A DNA stretch of 64,000 nucleotides. It comes from Alisma plantago-aquatica (taxonomy: Eukaryota > Streptophyta > Magnoliopsida > Alismatales > Alismataceae). The stretch covers positions 344,239,457 through 344,303,456 of the forward strand of contig OY856412.1 in the NCBI GenBank assembly GCA_963693085.1, in the 5' to 3' direction. Of the stretch, positions 1-12,321 are shown piece by piece. The number at the start of each line of letters is the position of its first letter. Within the stretch, counting starts at the first letter, position 1. The notes below the pieces were generated by a model. That model was not told the origin of the DNA. It did no database searches and worked only from the letters and a program-made list of their open reading frames with translations. The position numbers were made by a program, and so were the translations under genes.

Positions 1-1763
1 AACACAGACCACTGAGAACTCCACATTCCACTACCAGAGCCAACAGGGAGGAGTTATCCCTCTCGCATGTCAACCTACTAGAGTTGATATGCTCTCCTAC
101 AATTGTCTCTCCCTTGGTATCCATCCCTTTATCGGGTAGGACTTGCTCGAGCTCTTTACTAGTTACCACAGCCATAGATGACAATGTTACATAAAATATT
201 ATGTTCGCAGAAGCCCCCAATACCCCTCATTTATAGGAGAGGCTAGGGTTAGGGTTCCCAATCTGTACATGAGTTGAAAGGGTTGAATTCACAAATTTTT
301 TAGAACTTTCATAAGGTGAAATGGTCAGTTCGCACACTCAACCGGTCGATTGGTGCACTAGTTGATCAGTTCACTAAGTGAACCAGTCAGTAAATGTAGT
401 TTATTGTTCTATATCAAATTGGTAATCAGTCTTCAATTATTGTACAACATGATGTCATCACCAATCCTTGATCTAATCGAATTGGCAATTGAACTGGGTG
501 GTTCATCCCATTAATCTGTAGGTTGGGATATGTGAACTGGTTGGTTCACTATGTGAAGTAGTTGTCTCACTCCTTGGTTGTGCCATTCACTAGCGAATGT
601 TTATTCCAATTGACCTGCCACTCCAAGTGATCATTTCAACACTTGAACTAGTTGGTTTAGAGTTTAGTGAGTCAATTTTTAACCTCAATTGTTTATTTGA
701 ATACCTAAACACTTTTATTAATCAAATTAAATAGCATTCATGACTATACTCCTTTAATCCTAGTGTATACTATTTGTGTGACCCTATAGGTCCAAAATTA
801 CATTGGTAGTGAATGTTCATAACTAACTTACAACATCACAAGAAAACAGTGGCATTTAGAAACACATCTTTGCTACCCATGTAATTCAGAAAGTTGGAGA
901 ACATCTCCAACCTACAGTTCGTGATTAGTGTTACTGTGATCATATAGTTCCTTTGTCGCTAAAATCCTAATTGAACTTGAATCATGGAATCATCATCCTC
1001 TCAAAGTCAATCCATGATCCTTGAACTAGAGCAGACTGTCTAAAATGCACATGAGCTCACATATCATATATTGAGTCACGTGAGTACGGCCATACATTTC
1101 TCAGTCTTGCTTATCAAGAGGCCTTGAATATCAATCTCCTGTAGGAGGGAAAAATCCATCTACATCACTCACATTCATCCCCCATGTGTCATAGTGCACC
1201 CAATTATCACTGTTATGGCAACCCTTATTCAGGTTCACATTGGATATTATCAAAGTACATGAACGACATGTGATTAATGTAGTTACTTAAGGTCTAAGAA
1301 CCACAATCACCACGATAACTATGAGAGATGATTCTGACTACCATTCCATTGTCTCCATGTATCACACTCATGGTGGATCTATTTGATATATTTTTTTCTA
1401 ACATATACATGTGTGCTTGACTTGATATCACATGTCATAACTAATGAGATTTTGTGAATAGTCAACATACACTCTAGTCTTATGTATTATTTTTGTTGAT
1501 TTTTCATCCACAATAATATCTGACTAGGGACGTAACAAGAATGTATGTTCCAATAACATTTGTATGATATCATTGTTCAAGTCACGTAATTGAAGACATA
1601 CGTCATCGAGTACCATCATTCTTTAGACAACTACTATGTTTGTGTCATCATCTCATGCTGAGGCATACATGATAAAAAAATTTACCTTTCTTACTATCAA
1701 ATCATGTATTTTAATTCCTCATTCTAATCACCATATGATTATCTCTTTACACATACATACACA
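1..1763 (-). mobile_element. Ty1/copia 3' LTR, cut by window edge
   Basis: Read on the minus strand, this stretch aligns block by block with the LTR at 24745-26948: the tract around TATAAAT, the 'ggacctatagggtcaca' block (near 790 here, 25690 there), the 'ttctccaactttc' block (near 890 here, 25617 there) and the 'aagactagagtg' block (near 1470 here, 25030 there). It begins just after a purine tract at about 1765-1785, which is where a copia 3' LTR should begin. About 1.76 kb of a 2.2-kb LTR is inside the window. The copy is clearly diverged from the one at 25-27 kb, so they are family members and not the two ends of one insertion; the opposite orientation says the same. Confidence 0.85.
229..235 (-). 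promoter_or_regulatory. TATA box of copia LTR
   Basis: TATAAAT on the minus strand lies at the same relative place in this LTR (about 1.5 kb from the LTR start) as TATAAATA at 26347-26354 in the other LTR. It is followed on the minus strand by conserved sequence that would be R/U5. Conservation between two diverged copies supports it being the retroelement core promoter. Confidence 0.6.
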
Positions 1764-2500
1764 TAAACTCCCACTTTCACTTAGAGCCAATCACCCACGA
1801 ATCTGATCCCAAGTTATCTTAACATGTCCATCATGTTTCTGTGGCACAAGCACTTTTACAGCGGGTATATCAATGTTTTCTTCAAGTCGGTATTCTGCAA
1901 GTTTCACATCTCTTTGTCGTGTGACTTTTCACATAATATGGAAGTGTCATAGTATGTTATCTGAGATTACCAACCTAACCAGTACCTCCATTATTGTCAC
2001 CTATATTTCTAGTGTGTCATCAATGGTTGGAACCTCCGACAAGTTTATCTATATGAACTTCTAGATTCATACAATATCCTATGTTGTTCTCATAACATAG
2101 AGACACTTAGATTCTTTTGTACATTTAAACAACTGTCATTAGCTCAGAACCTTTCTAGCTTACAGTTCTCATTTAAGGTGAAACATGAATATATATTCTG
2201 ATCATTAATTTTACTTGTCATTTCAGAAGCTTGCATAGATGTAACACTTAACACCCAACTCATCCTTATTACCATAACCAAGGAACCGATCGTTTTAGTG
2301 CTTCACAACAACCTAAGGATGTTTGTTATTGTAGTCTAGTGATTATCATCAACATCTAGCATATACCCTCTCATCATGTGCAATACATATGAGATTGCAA
2401 GATAGGTATATATATTCTCTCATCATGTCCAATACATATGAGATAACTGGATATCCTCTCATCATGTCCAATAATACGAGATAAAACAATAAGTACATAT
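1764..2500 (-). pseudogene. Copia pol 3' end: RNase H and tail of RT
   Basis: Minus-strand translation, over more than one frame, gives recognisable copia RNase H pieces in the right order: a 'GYTDASFQTD'-like block and 'FTLN' at about 2270-2110, a 'DNNG' block (family CDNNGA) near 2010, and 'KHDGH' near 1830, just before the purine tract and LTR. The segment 2340-2500 corresponds to the end of RT but has turned into a small tandem repeat. Several stops and frameshifts rule out function. Upstream integrase and gag are not visible to the right, so the element is truncated or decayed beyond recognition there. Confidence 0.75.
2368..2482. repeat. Three-copy minisatellite in copia RT remnant
   Basis: Three near-identical 27-28-bp blocks beginning CTCTCATCATGT and ending ...GAGAT start at 2368, 2417 and 2456. 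The spacers differ in length, so this is an irregular tandem triplication and not a simple satellite. It sits where the end of the copia RT domain should be. Confidence 0.8.
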
Positions 2501-4099
2501 CATTGCATTCAAGATAGATGCAATTGTTAAATCATGCATCTCGTGTGACAAACCAATCGACTGGAGGACCATGGAGGACACAAGTTAAGAGGATGAACCG
2601 ATCGACTCTTCTTCATATTTAGTATCTCATCACTTGTCCAACATGTGATAGATAGTGGTGAGGAATGTTACTTAACCACTCCTTAAAAAACTCCCAAGCC
2701 TTCTATAAAGGTGATCCACCAGACTACTTGAATATATGAATTTGATTAAAAATATCCAACATCTTTCCAGGTAGAAATAATTTCTTCAAACTTTATGTTG
2801 ATAGTGTACCACATGGTTTTGAACCTTTTCTAAGACCTTGAATCTACCACTTTCACTCTATCTTGGGTGAGAATGTGAAAAGGAAAATTTGTATGTATCC
2901 CTTGTCATGCCATGAATGTTAACCAATATAAAAATTCTCTATGTAGTTTGTGAGATGGAGGCTAGGATTTGCGTTGGAGAGACCTCAAAATTTGTTTCAA
3001 TGCACTATCATAATAAAATTTTACACTAAATGAATGTCATTATTTTCTACCGTGGGTCACATAATTTACGAATAGGAAGCTTTTTACAGCTAAGATATGG
3101 TGTGGTATTCAATAATACTCTCTCCTATTTTGTTGAAGTTATTTGGAATTTTAGCCACATTTCCCATGTCTGATGATCTTGTCTCCTTCATTTTATTGCA
3201 CTATCACAATGAGAGACTCCTACTTCAGGAATATCTCAAAATCCATCAAGCAAATGATGTTTGACCTTATTTCAACCATGAACCTATCATGTACAAATGA
3301 AAGAAACATTTATCTACAAAAAAGAAACACAACTAAACTAATAAGATTACACCAAGAAATTTTCAAAATTACTTTTTATAAACATATAAACATCCAAGAT
3401 ACACATAAGAGAAATAGACTACATGACATTGGCACCAAACATTGGATCATAGAAGCATGATAGTTCAATTTTAGTATTTTCCAAAACATACACATTGTCA
3501 TCAATAAAAGCACGAGTCAGAGTTCAGTAGCTTATAGTTTGAACCCGTATTATTCTATGTAGTTCTAGCATTGATCTTAGTTAGACTTCACAAAAGTTGG
3601 ATTAATATGAAAATTGGACTTTATTGATGGTTGAGTTGACTTACATTACAGAAAGGAATTTCTATATCATAAAGTAATCAATAAGGTGAGACATGGATAA
3701 GTAGAAAAACATGACATAAATTGTAGCATGTAATGATATGAAATAACTATAAATTCATATTATAAATTCTAAAATATATGAACATTAACTTTTTGAATCC
3801 ATATATGGTTAGTTATATCTCTTAATTAAAATGCAATTAAGTTGATAAATGACTTTCATCTGTAAGAAACCATAACTAGTAATGCATCTCAATGCTACAA
3901 TCATAATGCATAATTCTTTGATACTCTTGTGCAAAGAGGTATTCTAACATCTACTCATAAATCAATGAATTCACATATTTACTATCCATAATAAACCATA
4001 CAACAAGTAGTAGAGAGATTAAGTTCAAAATAGTCAAGCATTACATAAATTATAATAGAAAACATTCAATTGAACTTATGAGAAAACAATAATTTAATA
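2483..4099. other. Non-coding stretch, no gene recognised
   Basis: AT-rich sequence with no domain I recognise in any frame. The longest open frame (3173-3460 +, 95 codons) has no family resemblance and is probably chance. One detail: the plus strand at about 2562-2582 carries CTGGAGGACCATGGAGGA, which also occurs at about 20065 in the leader of the copia element further right, so a scrap of copia leader may lie here. Confidence 0.5.
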
Positions 4100-5275
4100 T
4101 AAAATCAAAATCCAAATGATATGGTATACAAACACAATTATTTATCTCGTAAAAATAAAGTGCATAAGCATAACTGTGCTGGTAATAATTGTTCTACCAT
4201 TAGATAATACAAATACGAGATTAACAAGTGGAATACTAATGAAAGAGAGAAAAAAGCATAAAAAGCAAATGATTATTACTAGGCTCCTCACAACGTGTAG
4301 ACATGTGCTTTATCCATGGTCCACAACTACTTATCTTCTTCATAAATCTCCTCTAGAATCCTCCATTCCTTCCCTTTCCTGATCTAGATAAGGGATGGTA
4401 AATCATTCTACATACAAATTCATACGAGAGTGAAACAAATGGAAAGAATCTTGTTGTAGCAGGTCAAGGTATTTCTTTTTTATTTTAAGTAATATTAAAA
4501 CATAACATAAGATATAAATGTCATGGGTTTTTCTTTATATGCACCACATTTCAGTTTGAAAAATAAATATTTGACTAAACATGTAGGTTGATAGACATGC
4601 AATGTTGTAATACATGCCCATTAGTTTTTCTTTAGGATGACATGTCCTTTCGACGACATGACACTTCATTATCTACTACAATTTGAAGACATAAAATGCT
4701 ATGGTATTGAAATAAAATTGGTTATCATGTAAACATGAAGTGCATATGCGTAGTTGTGTTAGTAATAATTGATATACCATTAGATAGTACAAATATGAGA
4801 TTATCAAGAGGAACAATAATGAATGAAAGCAAAAAACATAGAAAGGACATGATTATTACTAGGCTCATGACAACGTGCATACATGTGATTTATCTATGGT
4901 CCACAACTACTTATCTTCTTCCTTAATGTTCCATAGTATCCTCCCTTCCTTCCCTTTCCTTTTAGACAAGGGGTGGTACATCATTCTCCATCCAAATTCA
5001 TACAAGTGAGAATGAAACAAATGGAAAAAATCTTATTATTGTAGTGGGTCAAGGTATTTATTTTTTAATTCAAGTAATACTACAACATGACATAACATAT
5101 AACTGACATGTTTTTTACTTTATATGCATCACATTCAAGTTTGAAAATAAATATTTGACACAACATGTAGCCTGATAGACATACAATGTTGTAATACATG
5201 CCCATTGGTTATTCTTTGGGATGACATGTCCTTCTGAAGATATGGAAATTTATTATCTACATCAACTTGAAGTCC
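4100..5275. repeat. Diverged ~582-bp tandem duplication
   Basis: The segment 4100-4690 is repeated at about 4690-5275 with an offset of 580-583 bp. Shared landmarks are 'ccattagata' (4199 and 4780), 'gattattactaggctc' (4270 and 4851), 'ccacaactacttatcttctt' (4321 and 4902) and 'atgttgtaatacatgcccatt' blocks (about 4600 and 5185). Substitutions and small indels are frequent, so the duplication is old. Open frames of 88 and 63 codons occur at matching places but are not conserved in length and look like chance. Confidence 0.85.
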
Positions 5276-5504
5276 TAACATGCTACACATCATGTTTCCT
5301 TTTAGCAGAGTTTCTACTAGATAAATGTAGAAGTTCTGACTGAGGACACATTATGTTACATTGGCAACATGATGCATCACTAACACTTACAATTCACATA
5401 ACAAAGCTTTGATCTTACGTTAGAACACATTAGGATTTCTATTGATCTACTCACGTGTGATAGACTATGCCTTTGTAAACCACACTACATAGTTCAATAA
5501 TTAA

Positions 5505-5898
5505 TCTTTGAACTTTGTTTTCTTAATTTTATCACTGCCAACTTAGACACATGCATAGGACTTGTGTCCATATCATATTCAATCATTTGCATGTGCATAA
5601 AAAACTTCATATGTAGTTCAAACTGAACTGAACACGTAATTCAAGCTATGACCCACATAAAACTGACAATACAACAATATAAATACATAAAAATAGGCGT
5701 GTCTTTGAACTTTGTTTTCTTAATTTTATCACTGCCAACTTAGACACATGCATAGGACTTGTGTCCATATCATATTCAATCATTTGCATGTGCATAAAAA
5801 ACTTCATATATAGTTCAAACTGAACTGAACACGTAATTCAAGCTATGACCCACATAAAACTGACAATACAACAATATAAATACATAAAAATAGGCGTG
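5505..5898. repeat. Recent 197-bp tandem duplication
   Basis: 5505-5701 is repeated head-to-tail as 5702-5898. I find one difference: G at 5613 against A at 5810. Such identity beside heavily decayed sequence means the duplication is very young, or is an assembly artefact. Neither copy encodes anything recognisable. Confidence 0.95.
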
Positions 5899-7055
5899 CA
5901 TATATAGTTTTAAACAACTTATCAACAATGTATGTGATGATTAGAATAGAACACAATATACATTACTAGGAGAAGAGGTCACTACTATGAGAAAAATACA
6001 ATAAAGAGATGTTTTGAAAATGCAATCTAGAAAACTTAGATAATGTTAAGCCCAATAAAGAGAAAAATACAATGCACACATATCATGTTTTAAAGCCTAG
6101 ATGTTACATAATATTCACTATGACTTATTCTTATGAAAAAATAGAAATTTCAGTTTTACATGGTGAGTTGTCTACAAAGAAATTGATTCAATTTCAAACA
6201 TGATGAATTATCTTCAAAGAATTTAATTCAAGTCCAATGAGAATTATAATTTTTCTACTCTATGAGATTTTCAACCAAAGAAGGACCAAGATAATCACAA
6301 ACTCTATGTCACTTACAATTTTTGAAATAGTGTCATGTTGGATTGGTGTTTGATCACTTCAGGGCATACAAAAGCATTTTATCCTTCCATCGATATACAC
6401 AGTAAAATTACAATTACCCAAAATATGATTATCATTTGTTTTAGTAAATATATATGATTAACTATATGTCAAGTACAACGGTTCATATTTTATAGTGTTA
6501 ATACAATGACATTAGGTCAATTTGTCTCATTTATTTATTTTTAAATTCAAATTAGTTTATAGAGAAATATAGGAGGGGTAAAAATGCCCAAAATTTTGAC
6601 TAGATTAGGAGTTACATCCAAAAATGAATTGGCAATGAGAATATTATCCTTGCGGTGTATATATTGGTGCACATTTCCATATGTCAACCAAGTTACAATA
6701 AAATCACTCAGCAATGAACTTAACACGAAGTTATTGATTAGTTCTTACGCATAAATTTAGGAAAAGATGTGAGGAAAAGAAATCTCAATATCCACTTATT
6801 TTATTAATGTGTGTCTGGAAATTATGGGATGAAAATGTGAAAGGTAACATACCTCTTTCCTCCTCCATATATTAAGGAAAATGGAGGAAAGAAGATGGAG
6901 TAAGATTCCATCACAAAGATATATAAAATTAGGATAAACACTAGCTTCTTATTGCATCCATGAAAGAGTTTTATATAGGATATTGTTATGTTGGAGATGT
7001 ATGTATTCTTTTATAAATCAAAAGGAAAATATAGAAGTTTAATTATAATGAAAAA
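5899..7055. other. Non-coding stretch, no gene recognised
   Basis: AT-rich sequence with poly-purine and poly-A/T runs. No domain, LTR boundary or structural RNA could be recognised on either strand. Confidence 0.5.
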
Positions 7056-9800
7056 GAAGGCATACTGGCAACAAGTGTGGTATCAGCCCCTTTTGAATGG
7101 AAAATCCTATCCTCCAAAGCACTAAATCCATAGATTTGGGAGTCATGACATTTATGTGCATAGCATTTTACACCCTCTTGAGAAGATCCACTACCTATGT
7201 TGCTTTTAAATGAAAAGTATCAAAGCCAAAATATATGAAAACATGTTGATTGTCTATACACTCTTTCTCATGCTAAACCACTTTAGATAAGGTAGCTTTT
7301 AGTGTAACCTATCCCAAAGTATAATCTCCACCAATGGAGCTCACCAATGGGAAAACTCCTGTTAGATTCATACATACTTGCTTCCCTCCAACCCTACCAA
7401 AAATCAAGGCAATTGTTGGCTAAAGAGTCGGTCCCCCTCCTATGGGTTAATTGAAAATTTCATTGGTGCTTCTTTCTTAGTAGGAGTCACCTCATGCCTA
7501 AGTATGTCTTAAAAAACATCGCTAAGAAGATAATGCATGTACTTGAAACTGAACAGTTCCTTACGATGAACCACATGCTCCCCAAAAGTGTCTAAGAATG
7601 CCTTGCGATAAAAAGGACATACCTCATTGGCTAGAAATAGGTAAATCATAAGATGATATCTAAGAATAGCACGATACTCTACAGGAAAAATATGCAGTCC
7701 AAGACCATTAATATGAGTAGCTAAAAGAAAATCTTAAGCATGATTAGCTTTAGAACATCCAAAAAAAATTCTACCAAAGGGTCATGTCAAACTTAATATC
7801 CATATCCTTTCTATTTCTGATAAAAAGGGAACTTGCCAAAGCATATTGGGATTTAGAGGGATGGTATCCTTTCTACTAAAATAGGTAAGATAAATATATA
7901 TGATCGTGACATGGAAACAATCCAAAGAATAGTTGAAATCACATTACATACATCTATTCCATTGCCTCAAAAAAAATGATCTTGGAGCACCAAAGATTGA
8001 GCCCTAGAGGCCAAAAAAGTGTATGAAGATGCTTTTGTTCCAGAATACATTCCATGACCACATAATCTAATAGGTAGTGATGCCACTCACCATTGATGGT
8101 CCCAAAGAAAGGTCCTTCACATACCACAATATCTTAATAGATTATGGTAGCAATATGTCAAATCATGTTGGGCCTCCTCCATGTGAATAGGTTGGCTCGT
8201 CCATAAGACAAATATTAACTTATAAATACCCATACAAGATTGAAGTAAGAGAACCTCACTTTGTGGATCATGTAAATGTGGTAGAATATGTGTCAAGTCA
8301 ATGACCTTGGACTCCCTCCTGATGGACAGCTCCTTAATAAATGTTTTGTCCTTGCTAACTGATCCTCCAAGTAACTTCACTCTTGATGATGGCCTCCCAA
8401 TGTCAATGGTAAACAAACCCTTGTCAATTTTTCTACCTTCACAAGTAAGTCAATAAAGATCTATTTTATGTATATTTAAATCATGACCCAATGTTGTACA
8501 CATGTGTTGAATGAAGTCAAGAACCTTGGACACCTCCATTTTGTCCCTGATGACAGTCCCATCGTCAAGATACCAAGCATGAAGAAGAAGTTGGCAGTTG
8601 TCTCAAATCTAATGAATAAGTGGATGTAGTATAAGGGAAAAAAGGGGTCCCAAGGGATCACTATAATGCAATCCATTGGCTCACAAGATATAGTTGACTG
8701 CAACATACAACCTAGCTGCTTGTGCATACTAAAACTCCACCCACAAAGATATATATGGTCACCTCAAACTCAACTCATGGGGTAACATTCATCTATCCGC
8801 CAAGTTAAAAGTATTTGTTAAATCATCTATAATCACAGATAGGGACCCATCTTTATCTATATCATTTATTCTATTGACATTGTGCAAAATTTCCTATGCC
8901 CCATCAGATACACCAACTATAATATGAAAATGTTGAGATACATAGTCATTTCTTTATCCACTCATATAATGGAAACTTCAGGCACAAGACGCCTCTAAAA
9001 CATCCCAACTTCTATGAGAAGTATCATGTTGTTAGACTTAAATAGAGACATAAGAGCAGAAGCTACAAACTCTGCCAAACTCATTGGACACCATTTCCCC
9101 AATCATAAGTTAACCAATAGAATGATGACATGTAAGAGATCTATGGAGATGACAAACCCTGATCCACAAAGAGAGTCTAAGATGTAATGGGTGCGCAATC
9201 CATTCCTGCCACACGAAGTCCTTTTAGGAAAGTATTTGATGCACCAAAGAATAGTATCAACATTTGCTACGAGGGGGGCTTCTGAAAAAAATACATCTGG
9301 CATGCATGGAGGTGGCTTGTACATGTGTTTATCCTTCAAAATCATTTTGGTATCATTATTATATGGAGCAAAGCGTAAGGATCACAACACTTTCACAATT
9401 GTTGTAAAGTGGCCAGCCACAACCTTTTAAAGGCAATACCTAATGTTAGGGTTCTCATTTGTGTCCTCCTCTATAAATTTATCTCGATCATGATCCATTG
9501 CCTTAGGTGTAAAAGAATTTTTCTATATTGCCCACTAACTTGGCAATATTGTTTGTTTCATCTCACATAGTAAGATAACTCAAAATATGACATTGTTGTG
9601 ATGATCTCTTTTTTTTATGTTATTGGGCCTGGACACCTGTAGCGTACAACATGAAAGAATCAACAATCTCACACAAATGGCTATGGAACCTGGATCAGCA
9701 ACTGCTTTGTAAGGTATTGTCTTCAGCACCTGAGAGAATGCAAGATGACAACTATGAGGGATGATTTTTACATTTGTTATAGGCACTCACAAACCACAAT
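7056..9800 (-). pseudogene. Decayed plant reverse transcriptase (YLDD family)
   Basis: Minus-strand translation matches, in order, a plant reverse-transcriptase-domain family known to me from many genome annotations: an N-terminal piece (about 9780-9590); 'FPKRTSCGRNGLR' (family FPKGTSCGRDGLRA) in the open frame 9345-9103; a 'DPLGPL' and 'HAWYLDDGT' region near 8660-8560, holding the RT catalytic YLDD; then 'DIGRPSSRVKLLGGSVSKDK' and 'HDPQSEVLLLQSCMGI' (8416-8117). The C-terminal domain continues to about 7060, with 'EYRAILRY', 'LDTFGEH' and a final 'KGADTTLVASMPS'. Putative zinc ligands there are lost (CPFY for CPVC, HVVHR for HAVHC). Frame changes and stops occur throughout. The C-terminal Cys/His cluster suggests a non-LTR retroelement with a nuclease-like domain, but its class is my inference. 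The start is not defined. Confidence 0.8.
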
Positions 9801-10440
9801 CAAGAAGCATAACATGGAGAACCAACCCCTTTGTGGTAATAGAAAACTCAAGACCCTTTGGGTGGGGCTTTAGATTCCAATAATATGTCCTTGAATCTCT
9901 CTTGTATCACCAACAATCCGTATGAGGCCATCATCATGATGACATGCATGACTTAGACCATGTATGCACATCCACCTTCCATACATATATTGAACAATGA
10001 CCCTCAAGGTATCCTCCATTGTAAGAAATAAATGATAATCATTCCACATGGCGTCCTGTAACTCTATATTACACTCGTCATGAGGCGCAATCTCTTAAGA
10101 TGAGAGACCATATGTGTGAAACCTTTGCTACATTCCCTATTGTCCGGGGAATAATGAAAATGGTGGATTTTATTCCAATATAAAAGCAAATAAACAAATG
10201 TTGTACTCACTTGTATAGATTTCCATTTATCTTTGGAGATTTTTTCCCAATGACTCTGATTTCCTTTTACATGTAGATTAAACAAGTTATCCAAACATAG
10301 AAGTAGGAGGATTGCATTTATAAGTAAACATCTAACATAAACTAATTCATTATTGAATGTCGTGTAGCCTAAACAAGTAAGGAGTGACGTTATTGAAACA
10401 TTTACTTCCCACAAAAGGGGAAAGTGAATAGTTTTTTTTT
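9801..10440. other. Stretch with unassigned open frame
   Basis: A 133-codon open frame lies on the minus strand (10465-10064). I do not recognise it; it has hydrophobic runs and no motif. It may be chance, or the remains of sequence upstream of the RT pseudogene. A run of nine T at 10432-10440 is discussed with the LINE. Confidence 0.4.
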
Positions 10441-10578
10441 CATCCCACGAGAACTTATTATTCATCCTTCTCTCATGTTGCAGGCAAAGCTACATATTCC
10501 AATTCTTCCATTACAATCTCCCTCTCTTCCCCATATGTCTTAGATAATTGAGTTGGACAATTAATTCCATTCCATCTT

Positions 10579-10992
10579 CTACACCACATTCATGGATCCC
10601 CATTTGGCAATGCTATCTACAAGTGCATTTCTTTGCCTCTTATTGTACCTGACCTTGATGTTCCTCTTGATGCAGCTCAGTTTCTGGAAATTGTTGATGA
10701 GGCTCAAATATCTATTTGGACATTCCTCCTCCTCGTGAATAAGTGTCACTGTCATGTTGATGTCCGTCTCCACCCATATGGTTCGAGGATGATGCAAGCA
10801 CGCCTGGACTCCGTGTATGATAGCTAGAAGCTCGACAGTCAAAACATCAGTGGTGTGCAGTCGAGACGTACCGCAGAGTTCCCAGGTCCCCATTTTGTTT
10901 CTGAGTATACAGCCAGTTGCCGCCCCTTTTGTCCACTTTACCACCGCACCATCTACATTCATTTTTAGGATGTCGCCTGGGGGGACCGCCAT
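10579..10992 (-). pseudogene. LINE RNase H domain
   Basis: 137 codons open on the minus strand. The order of acidic residues typical of RNase H is all present: 'NVDGA' (first Asp), 'VELLAIIHGV' (Glu), 'WVETD' (second Asp), 'RNALVDSIAK' (last Asp). This is the best-preserved part of the LINE. The domain removes RNA from the RNA:DNA hybrid during target-primed reverse transcription. The frame upstream is disconnected, so it is a remnant even though the domain itself looks catalytically complete. Confidence 0.85.
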
Positions 10993-11060
10993 TCCTCGCC
11001 GAGGAGCCTTGTGGTGCAGGGTGGGTCATTCTTATTGAAGCTAATGTCTCATAGTTTCAC

Positions 11061-12321
11061 CTACCTCATGATCTCGCCAATTGTCACCAATGGGCTTATG
11101 TCTTTAGAGTTGAAGATGTGTCCGTTCCGGTTTCTCCATAGTTGTTCCAGTATAACAACAAACCAGATAGGTTGTTGACCATTTGTTTGTGTTTTCTTCA
11201 GGTATGTAGCCATCCATGAGTCCAAGGAGGAATCGTGGTTCAAGGTGACGCCAGAGGCTGTCTGGATTGCCTGCCAAATGCTATGAGTTGTAGTACAGTC
11301 CCTGAATAGATGAAGTGTGTCTTCGTCTCCGTTACATCTGATACAACCTGCTGCCCCCGTGAGTCCTCGGCTAGCTCTTTCCATATTTTTCGTCAAGTCG
11401 TTGTGAAGGATCTTCCATACTACTTGTTCGTTGAACTTGTAGTTGTAGTCCAACAGCCTTGTTTGGGTTGGTTGTATCTTTTGACCACTTCTTTGTAAAT
11501 AGCTTTAGACGAGAACCATCTCTTGGATGAGTCCTTAAAGTGCCATCGGTCCACACCTGCATCAGGCTGGGGAGGGATCATTGATTGGATACGGTATGCA
11601 ATTTCTCTTGAGAACCAGTGAGATATGAAGTCCATGTCCCATTGTTCTCCGTTCAACCTAGAGGCTACATTGAGGTCCCATAAGTTCGTCAGGATCAGCT
11701 GGTTTTGTCAGAGTTTAGGTGTATAGCTCCCTAGAACCCATTAACCTGTCCAGACACTTATGTCCTCCCCATTGAGGATGACTTTACCCGTGTGCACACA
11801 CATGTTGTCGAGTTTCTTGGCTATATGTCTCCACAGCGATGATCCTATAGTGGTGTGTTTGTGTTTGAGATGGTTGTATTTACCCTGCATCACTTTTTGC
11901 CACAGGATTGGGTGGTAAGTCAGCACGTCCCAGATATTCCGTGCTAAGAGAGATGTGTTTTGGGATATGGCATGTCGTATGTGTAGACCTCCTTCATTCC
12001 TTTCTGAAATCAATTTTCTCTAGGAGATTGTGCTTATGTTATTATGGCCTTCAGTGCTTACCAAATGAATCTCCGAATGAGCTTATCTATGTAATCACAG
12101 ATCGAGGTCGGCAATGGGGCACTCTACATCACGTATGTAGGAATCGAATTCAAAATTGACTTGGCTAACGTCACTCTCCCAACAAAGGAGAGAGTTTTGT
12201 TCACCCAAGAACTAATTCTTCCTTCCACCGCGTTAAGCGTGGCTATGTAGGTGCTTTTGGTAACTCTGGTGTGAATTATCGGGACTCCCAAGTGGCGGCC
12301 TAGGTCATCTGTCTGAGTCAC
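11061..12321 (-). pseudogene. LINE RT C-terminal part and zf-RVT
   Basis: Open pieces on the minus strand encode, in order, 'LGRHLGVPIIHTRVTKSTY' and 'GRVTLAKSILNSIPTYVM' (post-RT thumb, 12321-12124), 'LWQKVMQGKYNHLKHK' (12013-11741), 'WHFKDSSKRWFSSKAIYKEV' and 'VVWKILHNDLTKN...CIRCNGDEDTLHLFRDC' (zf-RVT with its Cys/His cluster, 11453-11061). These blocks are characteristic of plant L1 ORF2. Four separate frames show frameshifts between them. Confidence 0.85.

Noticed and set aside
240..262. Telomere-like TTAGGG repeats (also near 63560)
   Set aside because: Only two adjacent units at each site; such short runs are common in plant DNA and in retroelement LTRs.
5505..5898. CRISPR-like or satellite array
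   Set aside because: Only two copies of 197 bp with no spacer structure, in plant nuclear DNA.
10064..10465. 133-codon minus-strand open frame as a gene
   Set aside because: No recognisable domain or signal, AT-rich composition, and position between two decayed retroelements; listed only as unassigned.
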